Part shown: in pieces, positions 8,221 to 17,698 of the stretch
Numbering within the stretch: the stretch's first letter is position 1
Layout of the letters: the number at the start of each line of letters is the position of its first letter
Assembly: GCA_947498025.1 (NCBI GenBank)
Contig: CANMJR010000027.1
Span: forward strand, 1 to 38,628
Direction of reading: 5' to 3'
Length of the DNA: 38,628 bases
Source of the DNA: Helicobacteraceae bacterium
GTDB taxonomy: Bacteria; Campylobacterota; Campylobacteria; Campylobacterales; Sulfurimonadaceae
Made by a program: the position numbers and the translations under genes
The notes under the pieces: model-generated
Told to the model about the DNA's origin: nothing
The model's database searches: none
Seen by the model: only the letters and a program-made list of their open reading frames with translations

Positions 8221-9495
8221 ATGCAAAAGCATGCTGTTTTAATTACCGTGCTCTTCGCCCTAGTGGTTACGCTATTGAGCGTAAGCATGGTTTTTTGGGA
8301 ATTTTACAAGTTAAATAGACAACAATATATAAGTAATATTTTTACAAAATATTCAGTAATCACACAAATTTATCGCGAGCACAAGCAGAGGGACAGTTCT
8401 GAAATTATGCTTGAAGCCAATTTAGCGGTTTATAATTTTCGTATTGAAAAAGATACTAAAGAACGAAAAATGGTAATCCAAAAGGGTGAAGTTTTAAAGA
8501 GAGAGGGCTTTGAAAGCGTAAACGATATTGTAATATTCAGCAAACAGGGTTTTAGCTTTGAAAATGACGAAACCGGTTTAAGAGCAACAATGATTGAACT
8601 TCATAGAAAAATATACTTCTATATCGAATCTTCAAGAGGCTCTATACTTATAGAGGATGAAGAGCTTACCCCATTTAAACCTTGGAATATCCTCTACTCC
8701 TACACAACGATTATAGCAATTATATTTATATCATTTTTTTTGATTTTGCAGAGGCTGAGACCGCTTATCCGCCTAAGAAGAAAAATAGCGAGGTTTGGAA
8801 ATGGAGATTTAACTATCTCTTTTAAAACAGACGGAAGTGATGAAATAGCGCTTGTTGCGAATGAACTTGAATCGGCGAAGCTAAAGATAAACTCAATACT
8901 CGAATCACGAACACTCTTTTTGAGAAATCTTATGCATGAGTTAAAAACACCTATCGCAAAAGGTACAATCGCAACCCAGATGCTAAGCTCTCAAAAGCAA
9001 ATAGATAGGTTCAGTTCAATATTTGGAAGATTGGAGTCCCTTGTTTCGGAGTTTGCGATGATAGAAGAGCTTACAAGTGTGGATAGCAAAAAAGATTTTA
9101 AAGAGTATCGATTAGTTGATATTATTGACGGTGCGATAGACATGGCGATGGTTGAGAGAAGCAGTGTAAGCGTCGATATCGGCTCAAGTGTAAAAATATT
9201 TGCAAACTACAGACTCTACACAACGGCGATTAAAAATATGATAGACAATGGCATAAAATATTCTACAGATGCACATGTAAGGATTTTGATGGCTAAGGGT
9301 GAACTCTCTTTTGACAGCAGAGGCGAGTGTATATCAAAACCTCTTCAATATTATATTGAGCCATTCACAAAAGACAATCCTTCTAAAAGCAGTTTTGGAT
9401 TAGGTCTTTATTTGGTTGATTCAATTTTAAAAGTACATGATAAGGTTCTGGCACATGAGTATAAAAATGGCATTAACCGCTTTATCTTTGCATAA
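8221..9495 (+). CDS. membrane sensor histidine kinase (ArsS-like)
   Basis: A 424-residue kinase with a first membrane segment at 5-26, a periplasmic sensor of about 130 residues and a second membrane segment at 158-177. A HAMP region (ARFGNGDLTISFKTDGSDEIALV) leads to the dimerisation helix with the phosphorylated His239 in MHELKTPIAKG. The ATP-binding domain has an N box (AIKNMIDNGIKYS) and a GLGL lid motif (393-396). The usual DxGxG box is altered to DSRGEC (365-370) and the whole domain is short, as in the ArsS branch of Campylobacterota. It partners with the response regulator at 7508. AGAGA lies just upstream of the ATG. The signal is unknown. Confidence 0.9.
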   Translation: MQKHAVLITVLFALVVTLLSVSMVFWEFYKLNRQQYISNIFTKYSVITQIYREHKQRDSSEIMLEANLAVYNFRIEKDTKERKMVIQKGEVLKREGFESVNDIVIFSKQGFSFENDETGLRATMIELHRKIYFYIESSRGSILIEDEELTPFKPWNILYSYTTIIAIIFISFFLILQRLRPLIRLRRKIARFGNGDLTISFKTDGSDEIALVANELESAKLKINSILESRTLFLRNLMHELKTPIAKGTIATQMLSSQKQIDRFSSIFGRLESLVSEFAMIEELTSVDSKKDFKEYRLVDIIDGAIDMAMVERSSVSVDIGSSVKIFANYRLYTTAIKNMIDNGIKYSTDAHVRILMAKGELSFDSRGECISKPLQYYIEPFTKDNPSKSSFGLGLYLVDSILKVHDKVLAHEYKNGINRFIFA

Positions 9496-9519
9496 ACTAA
9501 TAAAAGTAAACTACATACC

Positions 9520-10941
9520 ATGAAAAAAAATATAAATTTATCACTCTTTGCTCTCTTTGCCATACTCTTTTTTATCTTCGGGTGGATAACACACTCCGCT
9601 TATACAAAAAGCAATATTATAAGTAGCTCTTCGCTCCTAGATAAAATTAAAAAAGAGGGAGTGCTCAATGTAGTGCTTCTAAATGCGGCTACAACCTACT
9701 ATATTGGAACGGACGGTCCGCAAGGTTTTGAGTATGATCTTTTAAATGCATATGCCAAGCATCTAGGAGTTACGCTCAAAATCACTTCGGCAAATACAGT
9801 AAAAGAGGCGATAGAACTTAGCAAAAACAGTGATATTCACATAACATCGGCGGCACTTGCAAAAACAGAAATCAGAAAAAAATCGTTTAACTTCGGTCCC
9901 TCCTATTTTGAAGTTCAGGAGCAGGTAGTTTGCAACCGTTCAATGATGGGAACCAATAAGTTTCCAAGAGATGTGGAGGGTTTGTCAGGGCTTAATGTAA
10001 CTGTTGGGGATGAAACAAGCTATAGCGAAACTATTAAATCTTTGCAAACAGATGGTTTTGATATCAATGCTACATATACATCTGAATTTTCAACTGAAGA
10101 GCTTTTAGAAAAAGTTTCAATGCATGAGATAGATTGTACTATCGCAGATTCAAACATATATTCGCAAAACCTTAGATACTTTCCAGAGATAGCGTTAGCA
10201 TTTACTATTGGCGGAAGAGAACAGTTGGCATGGGTTTTGGGAGATGATTCTAAAGAGTTAGAAGCAGATATGTATGCATGGCTCAATAATTTTAGTCAAA
10301 GCGGTGCTATGGCTGAGTTAAAAGACCATCACTATGGGTATGCAATGCTTTTTGATTACAGTGCTACGACAATGTTGTACAAACAAATCAAGTCAACTCT
10401 GCCAAAATATAAAGACCATTTTGTAGATGCTGCAAATAAGAATGACATACCGTGGGCGCTTTTAGCTGCTATATCCTATCAAGAATCACATTGGAATCCC
10501 GATGCAAAAAGTATGACAGGAGTGAGAGGATTGATGATGCTTACGCAAAACACGGCTGATGTTTTAGGGGTGCAAAATCGTTCTGATCCATATGAAAGTG
10601 TGTTTGGTGGAGCAAAATATATAAAGCAGATGATAAAAGGTGTTCCTCAAGAAGTGGAGGGTGAAAATCGTTTAAAATTTGCTCTTGCTGCTTATAATAT
10701 CGGAATGGGGCATATTCTTGATGCACAGGAATTGGCTAAAAAGGCAGGATTGAATCAGAATATATGGACAGATTTGAAAAAGGTTTTACCTCTTTTATCT
10801 CAAAAAAAGTATTCGAAAACATTAAAGTATGGCTATGCAAGGGGCAGTGAACCGGTTAAGTATGTGGATGCTATATACAATTATAAAGATATCATTGAAA
10901 AAACTATTGAAGATTCACAGCTTGCAGAGAAGAAAAGCTAA
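9520..10941 (+). CDS. mltF: membrane-bound lytic transglycosylase F-like protein
   Basis: A 473-residue cell-envelope enzyme. An N-terminal membrane anchor (about residues 8-25) precedes a periplasmic solute-binding (SBP family 3) domain (about 38-270; [33 protein letters not shown]). The C-terminal lysozyme-like SLT domain (about 300-450) carries the catalytic Glu322 in [11 protein letters not shown] and the family segments [32 protein letters not shown] and [12 protein letters not shown]. MltF cleaves peptidoglycan glycan strands to anhydro-muropeptides, and the SBP domain regulates it in Pseudomonas. There is no lipobox, so anchoring is by the N-terminal helix. It follows the two-component pair by 24 bp and may share its transcript. 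Confidence 0.88.
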   Translation: MKKNINLSLFALFAILFFIFGWITHSAYTKSNIISSSSLLDKIKKEGVLNVVLLNAATTYYIGTDGPQGFEYDLLNAYAKHLGVTLKITSANTVKEAIELSKNSDIHITSAALAKTEIRKKSFNFGPSYFEVQEQVVCNRSMMGTNKFPRDVEGLSGLNVTVGDETSYSETIKSLQTDGFDINATYTSEFSTEELLEKVSMHEIDCTIADSNIYSQNLRYFPEIALAFTIGGREQLAWVLGDDSKELEADMYAWLNNFSQSGAMAELKDHHYGYAMLFDYSATTMLYKQIKSTLPKYKDHFVDAANKNDIPWALLAAISYQESHWNPDAKSMTGVRGLMMLTQNTADVLGVQNRSDPYESVFGGAKYIKQMIKGVPQEVEGENRLKFALAAYNIGMGHILDAQELAKKAGLNQNIWTDLKKVLPLLSQKKYSKTLKYGYARGSEPVKYVDAIYNYKDIIEKTIEDSQLAEKKS

Positions 10942-10978
10942 ATAGTAACTGATGCTATGGCACTAATTAAAGTATTAG

Positions 10979-11063
10979 ACTTCTTGCAAAACTCAAAACA
11001 CGCTCACTAAGGCTTCTCTTGCGCTGCAGAATCGTTCGCTTAGTTTTGAGTTTTGCAAGAAGT
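10979..11063. repeat. 21-bp inverted repeat with 43-base interior
   Basis: ACTTCTTGCAAAACTCAAAAC (10979-10999) is matched by its exact reverse complement at 11043-11063. It lies between the convergent genes mltF and rsfS, beside repeat copy B. As RNA it would make a long hairpin in either direction. It could be a bidirectional terminator or the ends of a small palindromic element. Confidence 0.6.
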
Positions 11064-11084
11064 TTATTGAGTAAAATATTTTTT

Positions 11085-11174
11085 ATTCTCCGGCATTTAT
11101 GCCGGTAGCTTTAGGGGGTTGTAGGGACAATTTGTCCCTGCCACTCAAACGGACGCGTTCGTTTGAGTGTGTAA
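11085..11174 (-). repeat. triple-hairpin intergenic repeat, copy B
   Basis: On the minus strand the order is hairpin 1, hairpin 2, hairpin 3. Plus-strand coordinates are: hairpin 1, CACTCAAACG (11142-11151) / CGTTTGAGTG (11160-11169) around GACGCGTT; hairpin 2, GGGAC/GTCCC (11124-11137); hairpin 3, CGGCAT-TT-ATGCCG (11091-11104). ATTCTC borders hairpin 3. Between them lies TAGCTTTAGGGGGTTGTA, shared almost exactly with copies C and D. It ends three bases before the rsfS stop codon. Confidence 0.8.
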
Positions 11175-11176
11175 AA

Positions 11177-11512
11177 TCAAAAGGACTCGCCCTCTCTTCC
11201 ATCGGCTAGTGCAGTTAAAAAACTCTCCATGTCGTATTTAACTCTATATTCCGGAGTCATAATATGTATAAGTATGTCGCCCAAATCAACGACTATCCAA
11301 TCACCGCTCTCATCCACATGGTTAAATTTCTCATCACCTTTTAAATCTCTCTTTAAGTGATCCAAAAGCGCCGAGGTATGTCTCGTGCCGAGTGATGATG
11401 CTATAATCGCATAATCAACAAAGTAGTTCTTCTCTCTTAAGTCAAAAACTTCTATTCCCTCTGCTTTGTTTTTATCAAGCACCTGCGTTATATTTTCTAT
11501 TCTATTTTTCAT
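11177..11512 (-). CDS. rsfS: ribosomal silencing factor RsfS
   Basis: A 111-residue Iojap/YbeB-family protein that binds ribosomal protein uL14 on the large subunit and blocks subunit joining in poor growth conditions. Family features are present: an N-terminal helix (MKNRIENITQVLDKNKAEGIEVFDLRE), then YFVDYAIIASSLGTRHTSALLDHL, and the C-terminal GDWIVVDLGDILIHIMTPEYR. I place the start at the ATG at 11512 because AAGGAAAA lies just before it; an upstream start at 11533 would add seven residues. The start overlaps the end of nadD by 11 bp, a gene pairing common across bacteria. Confidence 0.9.
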   Translation of the reverse strand: MKNRIENITQVLDKNKAEGIEVFDLREKNYFVDYAIIASSLGTRHTSALLDHLKRDLKGDEKFNHVDESGDWIVVDLGDILIHIMTPEYRVKYDMESFLTALADGREGESF

Positions 11513-12044
11513 GGTTTTCCTTGTAATATTCACTTATTTCTATTGCACACTCTTTTGGGAGTTTTGATATATCCATATGTTCTCTAAGCTCGGATGAAGA
11601 GATATTCTCATCAATACTAAGTGTTAGAAATTTTTTTGGTATATCAATTTTGCTCCTGCATGCTACAACTATCGTAACCAGCTTATGAAGCTCTTCATAT
11701 CTATCCCACATGGGAAGAGATGATAAATTATCGGCACCGATAATGAGATATACCCTTTTATACTTTTTTAAAAGATGGTTCACGCTCACAATAGTTGAAA
11801 CTTTTTGGTTATGAGTTGCTTCAAAATCATCTATCTCTACATTTTCATAAGAGGAGAAAATCTTTTGTAACCATGCAACTCTTAACACTGCCGGAGCGTG
11901 AGATTTCTGTTTAAAAGGATTTATATAAGTCGGCATAATAACAACTTTGTTGACATCCATAAAATGTAACAAAGCCCTAGCGATAGCAACATGACCGACA
12001 TGTGGAGGGTCAAATGAGCCACCAAAAAGTGCAATAGTTTCCAT
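11502..12044 (-). CDS. nadD: nicotinate-nucleotide adenylyltransferase
   Basis: A 180-residue enzyme that joins nicotinate mononucleotide and ATP to make deamido-NAD in NAD biosynthesis. The nucleotidyl-transferase motif GGSFDPPHVGH (8-18) and the C-terminal ISSSELRE, the (S/T)xxxR-type phosphate-binding motif, are clear, as are the internal IIGADNLSSLPMWDRYEE and VIMPTYINPFK. It runs divergently from gap and overlaps rsfS. There is no Shine-Dalgarno sequence before the ATG; a TATAAT box ends 11 bases upstream of it, implying a 5' leader of only a few bases. Confidence 0.95.
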   Translation of the reverse strand: METIALFGGSFDPPHVGHVAIARALLHFMDVNKVVIMPTYINPFKQKSHAPAVLRVAWLQKIFSSYENVEIDDFEATHNQKVSTIVSVNHLLKKYKRVYLIIGADNLSSLPMWDRYEELHKLVTIVVACRSKIDIPKKFLTLSIDENISSSELREHMDISKLPKECAIEISEYYKENHEK

Positions 12045-12055
12045 ATTTAAAGCGA

Positions 12056-12079
12056 ATTATAACTAACTTTGGGTAAAAT
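12056..12079. promoter_or_regulatory. back-to-back -10 boxes for nadD (-) and gap (+)
   Basis: TATAAT on the minus strand (12061-12056) serves nadD. TGGGTAAAAT on the plus strand (-10 hexamer 12074-12079) is placed to serve gap. The two -10 boxes are only 12 bp apart, so polymerase could probably occupy just one promoter at a time. Confidence 0.5.
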
Positions 12080-12114
12080 CATCGACTTTATTTTTATAGG
12101 TTAGAGGAAATGGA

Positions 12115-13116
12115 ATGGCGCTTAAAATAGCGATTAACGGATTTGGCAGAATTGGTCGCTGTGTTACTCGTATAGTAGCCCAGAGAGACGATGTCGAATT
12201 AGTAGCTATAAATGATTTGGCAAGCATAGACATGATGCTTTATTTATTAAAAAATGACTCTGTACATGGAACTTTTAATGGCAGTGTTGAACAGATTGAT
12301 GAAAATTATATTGCTATTTCAGGTAAAAAAGTACGTGTTTTTTCAGAGAGCCAGCCAAAAAATTTAAAATTTGCTGATTGCGGGGTAGATATAGTCTTAG
12401 AGTGTACGGGCGTATTTTTAACGCAAGAGTTTGGGAAAATTCATATTAATAACGGCATAGAAAAAGTGCTTTTTTCTGCCCCTTCAAAAGATAATGAGAC
12501 TGCTACCTTTGTTATGGGGGTCAATGAACATCTCTACGATGGACAAAAAATAGTTTCAAATGCTTCATGTACGACAAACTGCCTTGCTCCTATTGCAAAA
12601 ATTCTTGATGACGCTTTTATAATTGAGAAGGGTTTAATGACGACAATTCACTCCTACACGAATGATCAAAATATTTTGGATGTCAAACATGAGAGTGACA
12701 AAAGAAGAGCAAGAGCAGGTGCCATCAATATGATACCGACTAGCACGGGTGCTGCGAAGGCAATCGGTTTGGTTCTGCCTCAGTTGGTCGGTAAGCTTCA
12801 TGGGCAGAGTGTTCGTGTACCTACACCTAATGTTTCTATGCTCGATTTGAATGTTATTGTTAGAGAAAAAACTACCATTGAAGAGGTTACTCAGATCTTA
12901 AACAGAGTGGCAAACGGCACGCTAAAAGGGATACTTTTAATAGATAAAGAGATGAGAGTTTCTCAAGATATTGTAGGGTGTCCATACAGCGCTGTTGTTG
13001 CCCAAGACTTAACTCAAGTAATTGGTGAGGATATGATTAAAATTATGGCTTGGTACGATAATGAGTGGGGCTACTCTTCAAGATTAGTTGACATGGCGTT
13101 ACACATTAACAAATAG
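12115..13116 (+). CDS. gap: glyceraldehyde-3-phosphate dehydrogenase
   Basis: A 333-residue NAD(P)-dependent enzyme interconverting glyceraldehyde-3-phosphate and 1,3-bisphosphoglycerate. It has the N-terminal dinucleotide-binding motif INGFGRIGR (7-15), catalytic Cys152 in [12 protein letters not shown], the phosphate-site segment STGAAKAIG, and the C-terminal [11 protein letters not shown]. Asp34 after the second strand (AINDL) suggests NAD preference. It is first in gap-pgk-tpiA-fabI. AGAGGAAATGGA precedes the ATG at 12115. In sulfur-oxidising autotrophs of this group the enzyme is expected to run mainly in the gluconeogenic direction; that is inference. Confidence 0.97.
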   Translation: MALKIAINGFGRIGRCVTRIVAQRDDVELVAINDLASIDMMLYLLKNDSVHGTFNGSVEQIDENYIAISGKKVRVFSESQPKNLKFADCGVDIVLECTGVFLTQEFGKIHINNGIEKVLFSAPSKDNETATFVMGVNEHLYDGQKIVSNASCTTNCLAPIAKILDDAFIIEKGLMTTIHSYTNDQNILDVKHESDKRRARAGAINMIPTSTGAAKAIGLVLPQLVGKLHGQSVRVPTPNVSMLDLNVIVREKTTIEEVTQILNRVANGTLKGILLIDKEMRVSQDIVGCPYSAVVAQDLTQVIGEDMIKIMAWYDNEWGYSSRLVDMALHINK

Positions 13117-13124
13117 GAGAATAT

Positions 13125-14324
13125 ATGGAATTACTAAATGTAAAAAATCTCAAAATGGCCGGTAAAAAAGTTTTTATCAGATGTGACTTTAATGTGCCGA
13201 TGGATGAGTTTGCAAATATATCAGATGACCGCCGTATCCGTTCTGCAATTGCAACAATCAACTACTGTTTAGATCAGGAGTGTGCAGTTATTTTGGCATC
13301 ACATTTGGGTCGTCCGGATGGTGAGGTGAATGAGAAGTACTCACTTGCTCCTGTGGCACGCAGACTGCAACAGCTTTTAAAAAGAGATGTAGTCCTAGCG
13401 GGGGATGTTGTCGGTAAAGATGCAATGGAGAAAGTTGCGGCTCTTAAAGAGAGAGAAGTTTTGCTTTTAGAAAACATCCGTTATGAGGCAGGAGAGACAG
13501 AGAATGAAGAGGAACTCTCTCGCGAGTTGGCTAGCATGGCTGAATTCTATATTAACGATGCTTTTGGAGTGAGTCACAGAGCACACTCCTCTGTTGAAGG
13601 AATTACTCATTTTTTTGATAATGAACATAAAGCAGCCGGATTCTTACTTCAAAAAGAGATTCAGTTTTTTGGAAAACTTATAGAAAATCCGGTTCGTCCA
13701 TTTGCCGCTATTGTCGGCGGTTCAAAAGTTTCAGGAAAACTGGAGGCTCTGGTAAACTTACTTCCAAAAGTGGATAAAGTGCTCATCGGCGGCGGTATGG
13801 CATTTACATTTTTAAAGCAGATGGGTTACAATGTAGGCGCTTCGCTGGTGGAAGATGATTTACTTGAAGAAGCACAGCATATTATGGATCAGGCAAGAGA
13901 ACTCGGTGTTAAATTTTATCTCCCCGTAGATGTTGTTGCAGCAGAAAAATTTACAGAAGATTCTGTAAGTAAGCTGGTTTCAGCCCAAGAGATACCGGAT
14001 AATTGGATGGGTTTAGATATCGGACCCGCAACAGTGAGACTTTACAGAGAAGTTTTAAACGATGTGCAGACAATTCTTTGGAATGGACCTATGGGCGTGT
14101 ATGAGATGGATAAATTTGCAAGAGGTTCAAATAAAATAGCACATTTTGTGGCAGATAGTTATGCGACTACTGTTGTCGGTGGCGGTGATACGGCAGATTT
14201 GGTTCAAAGAATAGGACTTGATGAAGAGATGACTTTTATTTCAACAGGCGGCGGTGCATCTTTAGAACTGCTTGAGGGCAAAATTTTACCGGGTGTTATG
14301 CCATTAATAGTGGAAAAGGTGTAA
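13125..14324 (+). CDS. pgk: phosphoglycerate kinase
   Basis: A 399-residue enzyme transferring phosphate between 1,3-bisphosphoglycerate and ADP. Visible motifs are RCDFNVPMD near the N-terminus, [50 protein letters not shown] and the nucleotide-binding WNGPMGVYE with GGGDTADLV near the C-terminus. Length is normal for a bacterial single-domain-pair PGK. It begins eight bases after the gap stop with a GGAG ribosome site, and tpiA follows after four bases, so the genes are cotranscribed. Confidence 0.97.
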   Translation: MELLNVKNLKMAGKKVFIRCDFNVPMDEFANISDDRRIRSAIATINYCLDQECAVILASHLGRPDGEVNEKYSLAPVARRLQQLLKRDVVLAGDVVGKDAMEKVAALKEREVLLLENIRYEAGETENEEELSRELASMAEFYINDAFGVSHRAHSSVEGITHFFDNEHKAAGFLLQKEIQFFGKLIENPVRPFAAIVGGSKVSGKLEALVNLLPKVDKVLIGGGMAFTFLKQMGYNVGASLVEDDLLEEAQHIMDQARELGVKFYLPVDVVAAEKFTEDSVSKLVSAQEIPDNWMGLDIGPATVRLYREVLNDVQTILWNGPMGVYEMDKFARGSNKIAHFVADSYATTVVGGGDTADLVQRIGLDEEMTFISTGGGASLELLEGKILPGVMPLIVEKV

Positions 14325-14328
14325 CAAA

Positions 14329-15036
14329 ATGATTATCGCTTCAAATTTAAAAGCAAATTTAACAAGAGTAAAAACGGCAGAGTATTTAAGCGAATTAGAG
14401 AAGTTTTTAAGTGCAAAAAATATCTCTCAAGAGGTTCTAGTTTTTCCGGCTTCTTCATCTTTGGACGCACATGCAGGCAGAGCAATCATTGGTGCTCAAA
14501 ATGCCTATCCTGCTCAAAATGGTGCATTTACCGGAGAAATTGGAGTAGAACACCTTGATGAGTTTGGCATAAAAACCATTCTTATAGGTCACAGTGAACG
14601 CCGCCATGTGATAGGCGAATCGCAAAAGTTGATAGCACAAAAGTTTGATTTTTACAGCAAACTCGGTTTTAAAATTGTTTACTGCATAGGTGAACCGCTA
14701 GAGGTCAGAAAGTCAGGAAATGAAAAGATGATGCACTATCTTGATGCGCAATATGAAGGGATAGATGCAAATTATGAAAATCTCATAATCGCTTATGAGC
14801 CTGTCTGGGCAATAGGAACAGGACTTACTCCGACTTTAGAGGAGATAGAGAGTCTGCATGCAGAGTTGAAAAAAAAATCTCATGCGCCACTTCTGTATGG
14901 TGGCAGCGTAAAGATAACAAATGTTAAAGAGGTTCTAGCTCTTGATAATGTGGATGGGATTTTAGTAGGAAGTGCCGCACTTAAAGTTGAAGATTTTTGC
15001 ATGATGATAGAATCAGCACAAAATTTAGAAAATTAA
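14329..15036 (+). CDS. tpiA: triosephosphate isomerase
   Basis: A 235-residue TIM-barrel enzyme converting dihydroxyacetone phosphate and glyceraldehyde-3-phosphate. Catalytic residues are N6/K8 (ASNLKAN), His88 (IGHSERR) and Glu157 (AYEPVWAIGTG). The phosphate-binding ends LLYGGSVK and GILVGSAAL are present. At 235 residues it is shorter than the usual 250, as I recall for the Campylobacter/Helicobacter forms. It sits between pgk and fabI. Confidence 0.96.
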   Translation: MIIASNLKANLTRVKTAEYLSELEKFLSAKNISQEVLVFPASSSLDAHAGRAIIGAQNAYPAQNGAFTGEIGVEHLDEFGIKTILIGHSERRHVIGESQKLIAQKFDFYSKLGFKIVYCIGEPLEVRKSGNEKMMHYLDAQYEGIDANYENLIIAYEPVWAIGTGLTPTLEEIESLHAELKKKSHAPLLYGGSVKITNVKEVLALDNVDGILVGSAALKVEDFCMMIESAQNLEN

Positions 15037-15042
15037 ATTTAA

Positions 15043-15885
<843 letters not shown>

Positions 15886-15892
15886 ATAGTTT

Positions 15893-15994
15893 TTAAATTC
15901 CAAGATAATCTTGGAATTTAGCTACTTGCTTATCACAAGCCATGACTCCAACTTCTTCAGATGTTGCTTTTCTTCGTTTTTTAAACTCTTGCAT
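15893..15994 (-). CDS. possible 33-residue small protein
   Basis: A minus-strand ORF starts at the ATG at 15994 and encodes a peptide beginning MQEFKKRRKATSEEVGVMAC and ending FQDYLGI. It is strongly basic near the N-terminus and has a single Cys. AGAGG lies directly against the ATG, closer than ideal. Its last codons lie inside the fabI hairpin. I recognise no family. It could be a real small gene, a degraded remnant, or chance. Confidence 0.25.
   Translation of the reverse strand: MQEFKKRRKATSEEVGVMACDKQVAKFQDYLGI
15895..15919. terminator. stem-loop downstream of fabI
   Basis: AAATTCCAAG-ATAAT-CTTGGAATTT is a perfect 10-bp stem starting about 10 bases after the fabI stop. It closes the gap-pgk-tpiA-fabI operon. 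T-rich sequence precedes rather than follows it on the plus strand, so it may work better in the opposite direction or through mRNA stabilisation. Confidence 0.55.
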
Positions 15995-16074
15995 CCTCTT
16001 TTATCCAAAATTATATTTTTGAGAGCTGATTAATTTTTAATCAACATGTTGGTCTATTAATAAATCATCTACGA

Positions 16075-16080
16075 TAAAAT
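16075..16080 (+). promoter_or_regulatory. candidate -10 for porin at 16116
   Basis: TAAAAT lies 35 bp before the porin ATG, with AAAGGAG just upstream of that ATG as a strong ribosome site. The 10-bp palindrome CAACATGTTG (16042-16051) and GATTAA-TTT-TTAATC (16028-16042) lie upstream and could bind a regulator. Confidence 0.35.
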
Positions 16081-16115
16081 TACTTTACAAATTCGTTAGT
16101 AAAAAAGGAGAATAA

Positions 16116-17444
16116 ATGAAAATAGTAAAAATGAGTTTAGTAGCAGCGCTACTAGTAGGTTCAAGTGCATTTGCAGTTGAAAATGTACAAATGTCCGGTG
16201 ATGCACAACTTATGTACAACACGTCTGATGCCAAGGGGCAAACAAGTAATGTTATTGTTGGCAATACTGGAAGCGGTACTCTTTTTGATAAAGATTCATC
16301 TGCAGCAGACGCCGGTTTAAATTTAAACATCACGGCTGATTTAGCGAAAAATGATTTAGTAACCGTAAGTACGGGTGCCGGTTATACGGCTATTTCTACT
16401 TTAGGCTTAGAAAATAATTTCGTAAGTAATGTTTGGGGTGGTGCACATACTGCTACAATCCCTACAAAAGCGAATTATGGCGAGGCACTAGGCGGAGCTA
16501 AAGTTGAAAATGCTAATTGGCTTAACGAGGGATGGGTAGCTGTAACTACAGGAAAATCTACTGCAAAACTCGGTCGTATGGAACTCGATACTCCATTGGC
16601 ATTTACAGAAAAGTGGTCAATTGAAAAAAACACTTTTGAAGCTGCCGTGTTAATGAATCAAGATGTTAAAGATACAACTTTAGTAGCTGCATATGTAGGT
16701 AACGGTAACGGTACGGAAACATTCGGTCAAAATGCAAATAGCAATGTATCTGCAAATGCTTTAGCGGTAGGCGGAGTTGTAAATGGTGACGGTAAATTTG
16801 CTACATACGGATCGAATGGAGCGTATGCACTTGGTGCTATAAACAACTCATTCAAGCCATTGACTGCACAAGCATGGTATTACGATGTATCGAAACTTAC
16901 GCAAGCATATTGGTTACAAGCTGATGTTAAATGCTCTCTAGTAGATGGTCTTTTAATCGGTGCGCAATACACTGGTTTAACGATTGACAAGGGAAGCGTA
17001 GCCGGCAATGCTAAAGATATATCTTCAGGCGCAATGGCTGCCATGCTAGGATATGAAGTAAAAGACATGGTAACTGTTAAAGGTGCTTATTCTTCTGTAG
17101 ATACTGATTTCGGTGCCGGTTTCAATACTGCAACTTCTACAGGCACGGCGCAATCTAAACTTTATACTGAATCATGGTGGTCTTACGGCTTCGTAACACA
17201 AGCAGATACTACCGCTATGGCAATTAATGCTGTATCTCCGGTACAAGGTTTGTTTGATTTAGGTCTTTACTATACAAAAGCTGACCAAACTGTTAAAGCC
17301 GGCGATAGAGATTTATCAGAATTTACATTAACTGCCGGTAAAGCTTTTGGTCCACTTGAAACTACATTAGCACTTATAAACTCTAAAGTTGCCACTGCTG
17401 ATGCATCGAATGCAGTTCAAGCATATTTAAAATTAAAATTCTAA
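16116..17444 (+). CDS. outer-membrane porin, Campylobacterota type
   Basis: A 442-residue protein with a clear signal peptide (MKIVKMSLVAALLVGSSAFA, cleavage after residue 20) and a Gly/Ala/Thr-rich beta-barrel body ending in VQAYLKLKF, the terminal Phe expected of an outer-membrane barrel. The segment KLGRMELDTPLAFTEKWS parallels KLGRVKVETPYANS in the first porin, so the two are distantly related. A single Cys lies mid-protein. AAAGGAG before the ATG and the neutral, low-complexity composition suggest an abundant protein. It is monocistronic, with structured DNA on both sides. The substrate is unknown. Confidence 0.78.
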   Translation: MKIVKMSLVAALLVGSSAFAVENVQMSGDAQLMYNTSDAKGQTSNVIVGNTGSGTLFDKDSSAADAGLNLNITADLAKNDLVTVSTGAGYTAISTLGLENNFVSNVWGGAHTATIPTKANYGEALGGAKVENANWLNEGWVAVTTGKSTAKLGRMELDTPLAFTEKWSIEKNTFEAAVLMNQDVKDTTLVAAYVGNGNGTETFGQNANSNVSANALAVGGVVNGDGKFATYGSNGAYALGAINNSFKPLTAQAWYYDVSKLTQAYWLQADVKCSLVDGLLIGAQYTGLTIDKGSVAGNAKDISSGAMAAMLGYEVKDMVTVKGAYSSVDTDFGAGFNTATSTGTAQSKLYTESWWSYGFVTQADTTAMAINAVSPVQGLFDLGLYYTKADQTVKAGDRDLSEFTLTAGKAFGPLETTLALINSKVATADASNAVQAYLKLKF

Positions 17445-17450
17445 CTGATG

Positions 17451-17542
17451 TTACGCACTAAAATGAACACGTCCGTTTTAGTGGCAGGGACTAAAGTCCC
17501 TACAACCTCCTAAAGCTACGAAAAACATTGTTTTTCGAGAAT
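17451..17542 (+). repeat. triple-hairpin intergenic repeat, copy C
   Basis: Hairpin 1 is CACTAAAATG (17456-17465) / CGTTTTAGTG (17474-17483) around AACACGTC, with one T-G pair. Hairpin 2 is GGGAC-TAAA-GTCCC (17488-17501). TACAACCTCCTAAAGCTA follows, then hairpin 3, CGAAAAAC-ATT-GTTTTTCG (17519-17537), and AGAAT. It starts six bases after the porin stop codon and may act as its terminator. Confidence 0.8.
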
Positions 17543-17562
17543 TACAAGGTTTTTTCATTCAT

Positions 17563-17672
17563 TTCTCATTTTCCTCTCCTATTTTTTTGGAAAGTGAGAA
17601 TTTTACCCATTCTTTTTCTCCCTGTTTCTCATACAAAAAAGTCATTCGTTTTGTATGTTGAATGGGTAAAAT
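17563..17672. other. cluster of three inverted repeats before the permease gene
   Basis: TTCTCATTTTCC (17563-17574) pairs with GGAAAGTGAGAA (17589-17600), with one T-G pair. ATTTTACCCATTC (17600-17612) pairs exactly with GAATGGGTAAAAT (17660-17672). ATACAAAA (17631-17638) pairs with TTTTGTAT (17649-17656) inside it. The right arm ends 15 bases before the -10 box. The upstream in-frame extension of the permease ORF through this region looks accidental. Confidence 0.5.
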
Positions 17673-17683
17673 ATTTACTTTTT

Positions 17684-17692
17684 TGCTATAAT
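17684..17692 (+). promoter_or_regulatory. extended -10 promoter, predicted leaderless start
   Basis: TGCTATAAT, a perfect -10 with the TGN extension, ends six bases before the permease ATG at 17699, so the transcript should begin at the start codon. No ribosome site is present. Confidence 0.55.
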
Positions 17693-17698
17693 TTCCAC

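Noticed and set aside
17528-17698. N-terminal extension of the permease frame to 17528 (57 extra residues)
   Set aside because: The extension is low-complexity, crosses repeat copy C and the hairpin cluster, and lacks a ribosome site; the ATG at 17699 begins the normal DppB N-terminus behind a perfect -10 box.
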